A stretch of DNA of 64,000 bases from Marvania coccoides (Eukaryota; Chlorophyta; Trebouxiophyceae; Chlorellales; Chlorellaceae), in the NCBI GenBank assembly GCA_963854735.1, contig OY978099.1, positions 1,426,001 to 1,490,000 of the forward strand, in the 5' to 3' direction. Both the position numbers and the translations under genes were made by a program. Below are positions 32,819-42,741 of this stretch, in pieces; the stretch's first letter is position 1, and each line of letters opens with the position of its first letter. The notes beneath the pieces are model-generated. The model saw nothing but the letters and a program-made list of their open reading frames with translations. It did not search any database and had not been told where the DNA came from.

Positions 32819-33637
32819 TTTTTACTCTGCAAATTTAACGGTCGTAGGAATTCTCAAATTTAACCATTCTCGAAGAGGTTTCAAGGTTTTACAGATGGTT
32901 TGACGTCTACTACCGAGGTTACCCCTACAGAGAACCGCAAGTCGACGTGCCACAAACCCCGCCACAGTAAGGCAGAGCCCCCCTTCCATCCGTCGGATCA
33001 ACCTCAGTTCTGGGCTCTGAGCACCCGCGGCGAAAGCTTGGAGATATGCACATTGAAAGTTACATTAGTTGAGAAATAAGACTGAGCTTAATTATCCTCG
33101 GTGCTTATTGGGCATATGAAAAAAATTGGAGTTTTTGCATTTACCCTCATGCTATGGACTTCTCGACCAGCTATGCCTCCTGCTTGTTGTAAAGAGAGAG
33201 AGACGGGGACTCAGTGCCCAGCATGCAATCAGGCTATGGCGCCTGATTCCCCCGCCAGCATGGAGGCAATGAAGACGGCATCGAGGGAGAACTAAGCAGC
33301 TAGCTAGTGAGGTCAGATGACACTAAACTATAACATTCGCCCGTCATTCGTCAGACTCCTCCAGGGGCCACCCCGCTGCCGATTCCTTTTAAAAAATCAG
33401 CTCATTCAATACGTGTTAAAAATTTCGGGGGTTTTAAAGTAAAATTCAATCTCTCGCACGCTCAACAGAACAAAAAACTGACACACTGTAGGGTTTGTCA
33501 CAAAGGGAAAGAAACGAAGAAGAAGAGAACAAGAAAAAAATCCAAGGAACCGAATACAAAAAGGGAAGGAAACTCTCCTCCGGGGAACGAGAGCACGCTG
33601 TACCCCGCCCGCCCGCCCCCCCTCCTCCCCCCCCGAG

Positions 33638-35747
33638 CTATGCCGCTGACGACAGCGCCTGCTGCTGCGGTCCGCCCAGCAGCACCGGCTTCTTCGTGTT
33701 GCCGGCGCGATTCCTGCTCTTCCCCCGCCCGCTCTCCTCCAGGTTCCGCAGGTACGCCTCGTTAATGTCGCCCGTCACGTAGCTCCCCGTGAAGCACGAG
33801 TCGTCAAAGTTGTGGATGGAGGGGTTGAGCTCGCGGCCGACGCCTATCAAGTCTTCAACGCTCTGATACACAAGTCCGTCCGCGCGCAGCACCCCGCAGA
33901 TCTCCTCCTCCGTCAGCCCGTGCGCCACAAACTCCTGCCGGGAGGGCATGTCCACGCCGTACACGTTGGGGTAGCGCACCGGTGGCGAAGCGGAAGCCAG
34001 GTATACCTTGGCGGCGCCCGCCCGGCGCACCATGTCCACGATCTGACCCATGGTGGTGCCACGCACGATGGAGTCGTCCACCAGCAGCACATTCTTGCCC
34101 GCAAACACCGCCGGCATGGCGTTGAGCTTCCGCCGCACGCTGACCTCACGCAGGCGCTGGTCAGGCATGATGAAGGTGCGCCCCACGTAGCGGTTCTTCA
34201 CCAGACCCTCCCGGTACGGCAGCTGCAGCTCCGCCGAGATCTGGATGGCCGCGGGGCGCGACCCATCAGGCACCGGGCACACGAGATCAATGTCCCACCC
34301 CTGCGCCTTGATGCGCTTCGCCAGCCGCGTGCCCAGGCCCAGCTGGAAGTTATACACGGGGATGTTGTTCAGAACCGAGTCGGGGCGCGCCAGGTAGATG
34401 TACTCGAAGATGCAGGGGGCGGCGGCGCGGGCGGGCGCGCACTCGCGTGTCACCAGCTTCCCGTCCTCCGTGATCACAATCATCTCGCCCGGGGCCACGT
34501 CCCGCACGCGCTCAAACCCGATGGGCCCAAATGCGCAGTCCTCGGAGGCCACGCACCACTCCTCCCCCCGGGGGCCCATCCGCCGCCCCAGCACCAGGGG
34601 GCGAATGCCGTGGGGGTCCCTAAAGGCCACCAGCCCCACACCTTTCACCAGACAGATGCAGGAGTACGCACCCTGCAGCAGCGACATCGTGGCTTCGCCT
34701 GCCTCGAACACCAGGTCCATTTTTTTGCGGTTTGGGTCGCACGCGTTATCCTGCAGGCAGCGCTGGTGCGCGCGGTGGATCTCGTCCGCCAGCACGTTGA
34801 CCAGCACCTCGGAGTCGGAGTTGGTGCGGAGGTGGCGGTTGAAGAAGGAGGTGGAGGAATTGAGCAGCAGGCGGAGCTGGTCGGTGTTGGTGAGGTTGCC
34901 GTTGTGGATCAGGTAGATGCCCAGGGGGGAGTTGACGAAGAACGGCTGCGCCTCCTGCGCGGTGGAAGACCCCGCGGTGGGGTAGCGCACGTGCCCGATG
35001 CCCACGCTCCCTGTTGAGTTATGAGGGAAATTTATTTTTAAGATATTTTAGATATTTGGCGGATTTTAGGAATAGAATTTTGGGGAGTTTGCTGTATTTA
35101 ATGGAAAAAATACTCGCCTTCCAGCTTGTCCAGCGTCTTCTGGTCGCTGAACACGTCTTTGACCAGGCCGTTGGCCTTGAACTCCCAGAACTTTGCCCCA
35201 TCAGTGGTCACCATGCCGGCAGAGTCCTGGCCACGGTGCTGCAGCATCAGCAGCCCCTCGTAGATCTCCACGTTGGCGGGACCTTCGTGCTTGAACACGC
35301 CGATGATGCCGCACATGCGCGTGGGCAGCCTGGTGGTGGGATAATAACAAAATTGAAGTGAGAAAACGGGAGTGAAAAATATTGCACGATTAATCCCCCA
35401 CAAAAAAATGCATGTAAAAGATTAGTTTCAACATACATAGAAGTAAAATGTGGTATGTTGGTCATTTTTCTCAATCAAAATTGAATTACGGTTGTTGCCG
35501 TCGCAAACATGTGAAAAAATAAAAAAAATGTGGCGTACCTGGCTGCTAATCCGCTGGGCCTGGCCGCCAGCTGCCTGTGTGCCACACGAAATGCTGCTGC
35601 GTTCCCAGAAACCGCTGCCACCGAGCCCAGCGGCGCCGCCAACGGAGATCGGGCGGCCTGCAGCGCCGCCGCCACCCTTCCACGGCGCAGCCCAGCGACG
35701 GGGCGAGCTGCCACGCCCGCAGATTTATGTATCGCCGATATTTTCAT
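33638..35747 (-). CDS. PURF: Amidophosphoribosyltransferase (PurF)
   Basis: Three exons: 35539-35747, 35118-35329 and 33638-35010; 597 residues. The first step of purine synthesis: PRPP plus glutamine gives phosphoribosylamine. Exon 1 encodes an Ala/Arg/Ser-rich leader (AARPVAGLRRGRVAAALQAA) typical of a plastid transit peptide. MCGIIGVFKHEG carries the N-terminal nucleophile Cys of the class II glutamine amidotransferase domain, preceded by a propeptide. YNTxxS-like RYPTAGSS and IHNGNLTN follow. The PRPP loop VLLVDDSIVRGTTMGQIV is intact. Intron 2 begins with GC (GAAG then GCGAGT); reading it this way restores KLEGSVGIGHVRYPT in frame. The downstream gene on the left is far away; upstream it is divergent from the RNase-kappa-like gene. 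Confidence 0.95.
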
Positions 35748-36120
35748 ATTCTTGACCGTTCAATTCCGGCTGAGGAGCGCGAGTTAGGCCGAGCTGCACG
35801 TCAAGTAATTTTCAAAATGCACTTTTGTGAATGCTAATTCAGGGTGCTGAGGCCTCTCTAGCCTGGTCCTGCAACAACCCTGAGGCGATTGAATATATAA
35901 TGCAACCAGTAGGCGGCCGCCAAGCTGCGTTATGGCCTGTTTCTCGCAGGCCGAGGGCTTTCCAGCTAAGGAGAGAATTTTCCTAGCGTGGCATGTCTCA
36001 ATAGTATTTAACATTTGTTTCCATTAATACAAATCCAGCGTCATTTGAGCGGAGGAGGCAAGAGCGCGCTGGGCTCGGCGAAATAACTTTTTCGAACATT
36101 TAATTGCAGCTGGGTTCGCC
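35748..36120. other. Divergent promoter region (PurF / RNase kappa-like)
   Basis: About 370 bases between two start codons. No motif or gene was recognised. Confidence 0.5.
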
Positions 36121-36709
36121 ATGTGCGGCCCAATGGGTGAGAATTTCATCGCAACGTCTACCCTTGATGTGATCATCATTCATTTACCCTTTGGGGGCAG
36201 CAGCTATTTTACAGGTTAATCTAAATCCTCATCCCTCTATTTTTTTTCAGGATCCATGTTTGGTCTAGGCCTCAGCATGTTTGCTGTGTTCTTCTTGGCA
36301 TTATTGGCGATACTGATCAGCCATGATTATCCGTAAGTTGTAGCTTGAGAATGGAGACCATGTCTGCCCGCCGGGTCTTTTATTTTTACTTAATAGAAGC
36401 ACTCCCAGGAGTAATACACAATCTCGCTTAGAACATATATACTACGGTACACTATCATTGCTACGGGGTTATGTAGTTCTATTAATATCTCTCTCAAAAT
36501 CCCCCCCCCCACACACATTTTTCTAATTGTCTAGGTATGTGGGCGAGTGGTTCGAGGCCAAGGCGGAGCCAGGACACGAGGCAGTGCCGCTACATGAGCA
36601 GCGAGACGCAGCGGTTTCATCACTTTGGGCAGCAGTGGGCATTTACACCGCTCTTGGCGTTATTTCAGGCGTGGCAGTCTGCACTCACAAAGTCAGAGGT
36701 GCGCTCTGA
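36121..36709 (+). CDS. RNase kappa-like small membrane protein
   Basis: Three exons: 36121-36136, 36251-36332 and 36535-36709; 90 residues. The first coding exon is 16 bases. The protein has two membrane segments (LGLSMFAVFFLALLAILI and SLWAAVGIYTALGVISGVAV) separated by a lumenal loop with YVGEWFEAKAEPGHEAVPLH. The order Cys-Gly-Pro near the N-terminus, Leu-Ser before helix 1, and His/Tyr-Glu-Gln before helix 2 matches the RNase kappa (RNASEK) family, a V-ATPase-associated protein needed for endocytosis in animals. Length is close to the family's ~95-100 residues. A real, small, intron-rich gene is clear; the family name is a pattern match. Confidence 0.7.
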
Positions 36710-37140
36710 ATGACGGGGCAAAACTAATTTAAGCGCCCCGCCTCCTTGTATTTTAGTGAATTCTTTTTTGCTTCTTCATCCTCTCTCTTGCTTTACTCTT
36801 TTTGTTTGTTCATTGCTTGCTCCGACAAAAAAACCTTGTAAACTGTTCTCTTCACTGCTGCCTCGTGTATCCGCTGCTGCTTCAGCGTCACCAACGCTCA
36901 GTCGGTTCGTCAGCAATATTTTCCGCCCCAGACGAAGAAGAGGAGGAGGGGCACCGCTCCAGCTGCAACTCAGCTTCCCTGCTCTCCTCAGCAAACGAAA
37001 CGCCCCCCACAAAACTGCATGACATGTCCATGTTTACAATCAAAATTTGCTGCGTCATTTCTTATTTAATTCCATTTTTTTCCAATGAAATCAAGCATTG
37101 TTCGTTCGTTCATTCAGCATTCAGTCCCAAAAAAAATGTG
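36710..37140. other. Convergent 3' regions
   Basis: About 430 bases between convergent genes. Frames here are short and T-rich. It should contain the 3' UTRs of the RNase-kappa-like gene and FCF1. Confidence 0.5.
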
Positions 37141-37974
37141 TCACGTCCGCGGCGCCCCCCCCATGGTCGCCTCCGGCAGCCTTTCGATGGTGTAGCGGTG
37201 CGACTGGATGTACATGATGGGCACACCCGGGATCTTTCGAATTCGCCGCCTCAGGTCCTTATCGCAGGTGGCCACGATGTAGCACCGGTGCTGCTTCACC
37301 CGTTCGCAAATGCAGTCATCTGCGTAGGTGCCCTTGTGGGTGCACGGCAGCCGCTCCACCTTCGGATCCTGCAGCAGTTTAAACGTTCAAACTCGCTTAT
37401 TCAGCCACGCATGCACAACGCAGCTTTTCGTCCTCTCTACCTCTCACCTTTGCGATCTTCAGTGCCACCCTGTACTTCTGCCCCAGCTTCTCCAGCTCCG
37501 CCATCACGCAGTCCGTGATGCAAGGCTTGCACTCAGCGTACAGGCAGTCCATCATTCCCTCGACCAAGTCAATTTTGTTGCGGATGGAGAAGTTGATGAA
37601 GTTAGTATCGATGATGACCTGGTAGGGGGGCCCCAGTTGGGTGTTGTAGCGGAAGAACAGAGCTGCTGAGGCCTTTTCGCTGCATTGGCGGGGGTGGGAG
37701 GGGGGGGGTTATATTTGTTAGTTTGCTTATATTGGAGGGGGCTTACTGGAGTGGAATGCAGCACACGATAATATCTTACACATGGCGGACTTCTTCCTCC
37801 TTGGGAGCTGGCTTCTTTGGCTTGGCACTGAACAGCGGTCAGGGGAGGTGTGAGATTGGGACACACAAAACAAAGGGGGCCCTTTCTGCGTGCACAAACT
37901 CACGGTTTCAGATCCTTGGGGTTGAGAATGCGCTTTACTTCCGCAAACTTCCTTGTTTTCTTAGCTTTTCCCAT
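37141..37974 (-). CDS. FCF1: FCF1/UTP24, PIN-domain rRNA-processing nuclease
   Basis: Four exons: 37904-37974, 37780-37827, 37448-37679 and 37141-37368; 192 residues, close to the usual ~198. The basic start [17 protein letters not shown] is typical. The PIN domain shows [12 protein letters not shown] (first catalytic Asp), [19 protein letters not shown] with the second acidic ligands, and [16 protein letters not shown] with ADD near the active site, ending in [22 protein letters not shown]1 cleaves at sites A1 and A2 in pre-18S rRNA inside the small-subunit processome, in the nucleolus. Only 227 bases separate its ATG from that of MRD1 on the other strand. Confidence 0.95.
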
Positions 37975-38201
37975 GATTTGCGCTTGTAAAAAAATTCGTT
38001 CAGCAGCGAGAGGGGCTGGGCGGCGCGGCTATAAAAAATGCAACAAATATTAAATTTATAAGCATATATAAAACTTGCAAAGGCATCGCAGAGGCGTCGT
38101 GTTCGAGGCGGCGAAATTTCTTTTCATTTTCGAAGAATTTCAATTTCACGCGCTTGTCAGGCTTCATCCTCTCAAATAACATTGAAACAAATATATGTGC
38201 T
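37975..38201. promoter_or_regulatory. Shared bidirectional promoter of FCF1 and MRD1
   Basis: 227 bases separate two divergent start codons of genes acting in the same complex. No specific element could be named from sequence alone. Confidence 0.55.
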
Positions 38202-41200
38202 ATGGCAGGCACGCGCATGGCGGCAGAGCCGCACCCTGACAGACGAAACCAAATTAATGGCGGCGCACATAAATCTGCAGAAGCCGCCGCGAGAGACGAG
38301 GCGCCGGCCCCGGTGGTGGAGGAAACGTCGCGAATCATCGTAAAAAACCTTCCCAAGCACGTGGACGAGCGGCGCATTCGCGAGCACTTTGCCCAGAAGG
38401 GGGAAGTCACCGACGCCAAAGTGATGCGCACCAGGTGAGCTCTTTTGCCGCATTTCCCTCACAATTTTGCACCGCCAACCTTCCCAAAGGCAGCCCAACT
38501 CATCCAATCGTGTTTCTACCCGCCCGCAGGGACGGCCAGTCTCGTCTTTTCGGTTTCGTGGGCTACAGCACGGCGGGCGAGGCTGCGGCAGCAGTGAAGT
38601 ACTTCAACAAGTCTTTCATGGACGCGTCGCGGCTGGAGGTGCAGTTCGCACACAGATACGGCGCTGGGGAGGCCCCCAGGGCATGGAGCAAGTACACAGA
38701 GGGCACTTCTGCGCACCGGCGAGTGGGGGAAGCATCAGGTGCCAACTCTGTGGCCCTGGGCGACGGAGAAGGGGAGGCTGGCAAGAAGGCCAAGAAGAAG
38801 GGCAAGGCAGCTGCCCAAGCAGAGCCAGGTACGCTTCAGTCTATTATTTATTTCCTTTCTGAAGGGCTGGCCATTCTATTTGTTTTAAATTTACCCGCTG
38901 AGTTTGCCGCATCCTCTCTACTTGGTTTTTATCCGGAAACTGCAATAACATTGCTGCATCAAAACTAGTTTCATTTATCTTTCTGATGTCATGTATTATT
39001 TTCCCGCTTCTCTATTAGCAGAGGACCCCAAGCTGCAAGAGTTTCTGGCGCTAATGCAGCCCCGCTCCAAGCAGGCCATTTGGGCCAACGACGACACCGG
39101 CGCCACAGAGGCTGCCGCCCTCCCGCCCCCCACAGCCGGCGCTGCGGTGCCTGCTGACGTCCACCTGGAGGACGGTGGCGGCAGCGACGACGAATTGTAC
39201 GAGGAGCTGCCGGGAGGGGGCGAGAGCGGCTCGGAAGAAGAGGAAGGCGGCGAGGCGGCAGCGAAGAAGCTGGACCCGGTGGTTGCCAACGCGGCGGTTT
39301 CGGATTTAGATTATTTGCGCAGCCGAGTGCGAAAAAACTTTGAAGACGAGGAGGGCGGCAGCAGCGGGAGTGAAGAAAAGGAGGAGTCTGAGGAGGGTGC
39401 GGAGAGCGGCAGCGATGCGGAAATGGAGGAAAATGATGAGAAGGAAGGAAGGAAAAGCGGCGACGCCGCTGAGGAGGAGGAGACAGAAGATGGCAACGCG
39501 ATCGATGCTATTTTCGGAGGCAAGCGGGGCAGAAGTGACGGGGCGCGCAGAGGCGACCCTGCTGGCCCTGGGCCTTCTTCCTGGTCGCAGCAGCAGAGCG
39601 ACCCGGCGGCGTTGATTTCTCAGACTGGGCGGCTGTTTGTGCGCAACCTGCCGTTCACAGCCACCGAAGAGGACCTGCGGCGGGTGTTTGAGCCGCACGG
39701 AGAGGTCTCTGAGGCACACCTGGTGCTGGATAAGGCCACTCGAAAAAGCAGAGGGTACGCCATGGTGCAGTTTTCTACGCCTGAGGACGCGGTAGCGGCG
39801 CACGGCGCGCTGGACGGCTCCATCTTTATGGGCCGGCTGCTGCACGTGCTTCCCGGCGAGCGCACTCCCGCGGCGGCGCTTGCTGAGGCGGCGGCAGCAG
39901 CAGGCGACGCTGCCGGCGGGGATGGTGCTGGCGCAGCCCCCAGCAAGGGTACTTCCAGCTACAAGCGGCAGAAGGAGGAGGCGATGAAGGCGTCGGCGGG
40001 CAACAAGGTGGCGTGGAACAGTTTGTTCATGCGGGCAGACACTGTGGCGGAGGCTGTGGCGGCCCATTACGGCGTCAGCAAAGCGGACCTGCTAGACCCG
40101 CACGCGCCCGACATGGCCGTCCGCATGGCGCTGGGCGAGACCCAGGTCATCGCCGAGACCAAGGACGCGCTGCAGGGCGCGGGGGTGGACGTGGCGGCGA
40201 TAGAGGCTGCCGCCGCCGCTGCCGGCCGGGGGACGGGCGCCGGCGGCGTGGCGCGCTCCGACCGGGTGCTGCTGGTCAAGAACTTGCCGTACGCTGCGGA
40301 CGAGACCGAGCTGGAGGCGCTTTTTGGCGGGGTAGGCCCGATTGTGCGGCTGGTGCTGCCGCCCACAAGGACGCTGGCGCTGGTGGAGTATGGGGAGGCT
40401 CAGGACGCCAGAAAAGCGTTCAAGGCGCTGGCGTACAAGCGGTACCAATCTGTGCCCATTTACCTCGAGTGGGCGCCTGCTGGAGTGTTCAGCAGCGCAG
40501 CAGCAGCAGCGGCGAATAAGAAAGCTTCAGAGCAGGACGCTGTGGCGGCGGCGGAGAAGAAGAGAGTGCAGAAGAAGGAGCAGCAGGAGAAGGCGGTGCG
40601 GCCGGAGGACGTGGCGGCGGGGCTGGCTACTGCCTCTGCTGGGGACGATAGTGTTGAAACCAGTACGCTGTACGTCAAAAATATTTCTTTCGAAACCGAG
40701 GACGCGGGGCTGTCCGCGCACTTTGCGCAGGCGGCGGCGGACGCAGGCGGCGCGCTGCGCAGCGCGAAAGTGGCCCGGAGAAAAGCCAAAGACGGGCGCA
40801 TGCTGTCTTCTGGTTTCGGCTTCGTGGAGTGCTCCAGTGAGGCGGTGGCTCGGGCAGTGGTGGCCGCGCTGCAGTCCTCCACTCTGGACGGCCACCGCCT
40901 GGTGCTGCAGCTGGCGCAAGGCGAGGGGAAGAAAGATTCTGCGGCGAAGAAAGGCGGTCCTGCTGCGCCCAACGGAAAGGGCGCCACCAAGATCGTGGTG
41001 CGCAACCTGGCATTCGAAGCGACGCGGAAGGACGTGCTGGGTCTGTTCACGCCGTTTGGGGCCGTGAAGAGCTGCCGCCTGCCGAGAAAATTCGACGGCA
41101 GCCACCGTGGCTTTGCTTTCGTGGACTTTGCCACCCCGCAGGAGGCCAAGAGCGCGGTGGAGGCTGTGACAGGGACGCACCTGTACGGACGCCGCCTGGT

Positions 41201-41369
41201 GATCGAGTGGGCCGAGGAGGAGGGCGGCCTGGACGAGCTGCGGGCGAAGACTGCGGTGAAGTTCAGGGGGGATGAGGGGGCGTTGCAGGGGGGACGCTGG
41301 CGGGAGCGAGAGGAGGAGGAAGAGGAGGAGCGGGAAGAGGGAAAGCGAAAGAAACGGAGAAATAAATGA
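38202..41369 (+). CDS. MRD1: MRD1/RBM19, multi-RRM pre-rRNA processing protein
   Basis: Three exons: 38202-38434, 38530-38828 and 39019-41369; 960 residues. Five RRM domains are visible: about 43-120 ([16 protein letters not shown]), 381-455 ([17 protein letters not shown]), 592-665 ([16 protein letters not shown]), 725-810 ([16 protein letters not shown]) and 833-910 ([16 protein letters not shown]). Five is the number in yeast Mrd1; human RBM19 has six. A long acidic/Ser region lies between RRM1 and RRM2, and the C-terminus is a Glu/Arg-rich tail with a basic end (GKRKKRRNK). MRD1 binds 35S pre-rRNA and U3 contacts and is needed for A0-A2 cleavage, the same steps as FCF1 next door. Confidence 0.95.
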
Positions 41370-41607
41370 GAGAGACCTCTCTACTCTACTTATTAAAACA
41401 ATTTATTTAGAGAGAGAAGAGAAAATACCTTTCTTATGATGTAATATTTGAAGTCTCTCCCAGATTTTAATCATGTGATCTTTTGGTGCTGCCCGCCCTT
41501 TTATTGCCAGTTTGAAACTGAGTTTCCGAAACCATCTTCCCTCTGAAACCCAGCGCCATTCGGGTCGTTTTTAAGTTTGAGGTTTCGGAAAACATTGCAT
41601 ATTTAAA

Positions 41608-42400
41608 ATGTCGTTCGTGGAAAGGCTGCGCAGGCTCTCCAGCGGTGGTGCTTCTTCGCCCAAAGCAGGAGATCCCACCTCCCCCACGCGAAACAAGTGA
41701 GCCAATGAACCCTTCTTGCACAACTTCTTTCGCGTCATTTGTGCATTTAAAATGTAACGAGGCCTGCAAACAGGAGCAGACGCCCCCCCCCCCCCCCCCA
41801 AAATCCACCCCCCACCAACACACCCGACGTCGCCCTTTGCTCCCTTCTCGCAGTGTATGGTCGTCCACCTTTGACCCTGGCAGCAATGCCAACATGAAAC
41901 AAGTTGGTGAGACTAGAGCAATATCTGTTTTTCCTTGTTAATGAAAACCGCAGGCCCCCCCTCCCGCTGGGCCTTTTTTCTCATGATCAACTCACTTCAA
42001 AATTACTGTAGGTGCCTCCTATTACGACAAGCCAACCGACAGCAAATCTGGAAGCATCTGGGAGATGCACCTGGAGAGCCAGGAGAAGAGCAAGGCTGCC
42101 GAGCCCGCCTCTGCCTCTGCTGGCGGATCCAACACCCTCAGCGCCGATGAGCTGCGCCAGATGTTCACCCAGGACAAGGTCGAGGCTGCGCTCAAGAGGG
42201 CCGACCCCAGCGGCTCCGGCAAAGTGGACTACAGCCAGGTAAACGCCATTCTCCCCCCCCTGCTTTTTTAACAAGGAAAGGAGGCATGGCGCTCGCTGTC
42301 AAGTGCCTATATGCACAGCCCAGCGATGCAGTTTACTCAACTCGTGCCTTGATCGTTTCTTCTCTTCTTGTAGTTCATGAGCATGCTGCGACAGAAGTGA
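41608..42400 (+). CDS. Small DRM1/ARP-like protein with C-terminal EF-hand-like motif
   Basis: Four exons: 41608-41696, 41854-41906, 42012-42238 and 42374-42400; 131 residues, all junctions in phase. The segment STFDPGSNANMKQVGASYYD plus KP and a later IWEMHL resembles the conserved C-terminal box of plant dormancy-associated/auxin-repressed proteins (PF05564), where Pro-Gly-Ser-Asn and Asp-Lys-Pro are fixed. The C-terminal third has ALKRADPSGSGKVDYSQFMS, an EF-hand-like loop with Asp, Ser, Ser and Gly in the expected places but Gln at position 12. No signal or membrane segment is visible. The function is unknown in any organism; high expression would be typical for the family. Confidence 0.65.
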
Positions 42401-42741
42401 GCGGAGCTTTCGAGTAGAGAGCGCTCCCAGTAGCTGTACAGTACCCTCAATCCTCAACCGCACCAAGTTTCTACACTCGCCGCTGCCTGCCTTGGACGGG
42501 CAACAGTTTTCTCATTTCTGCAGGTTTTGGTTAAATTTTCCCCCAATGATAATATGCACGTGTTTTTCTCCTCTGTTCATCCATTGCATCTGCGGAAGTG
42601 CCTGGGGCCCTGGGCTGAGCTCGGCCCCCCCCCTGTCAGGTCTGCTTGCTCCGCTCGGTACCTCACAGCAACACACTTTTGTAACGCTCAATTAAATAAA
42701 TTAAAAACCCCAACACAAACAATTTTTTTCTTTACCATCAG
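42401..42741. other. Convergent 3' regions
   Basis: About 340 bases; T-rich with C runs. No exon seen; 3' UTRs of the DRM1-like and DUF4485 genes. Confidence 0.5.

Larger units (their letters stand above)
30118..33637. other. 3.5-kb region without convincing genes
   Basis: Only short, low-complexity frames occur. From about 31020 to 32540 the plus strand is strongly purine-rich (GGAAGG, GAAGAAG), so long minus-strand frames here are Ser/Phe/Leu artefacts. Three copies of GGGGACCCACAC lie at 30882-30946, a hairpin at 32798-32818, a GC-only tract at 32700-32727, and one possible orphan exon at 32848-32970. It may be decayed mobile DNA or a non-coding transcript locus. Confidence 0.5.

Noticed and set aside
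33812..35017. 401-codon plus-strand frame
   Set aside because: Antisense of PurF, His/Val-rich with no recognisable motif.
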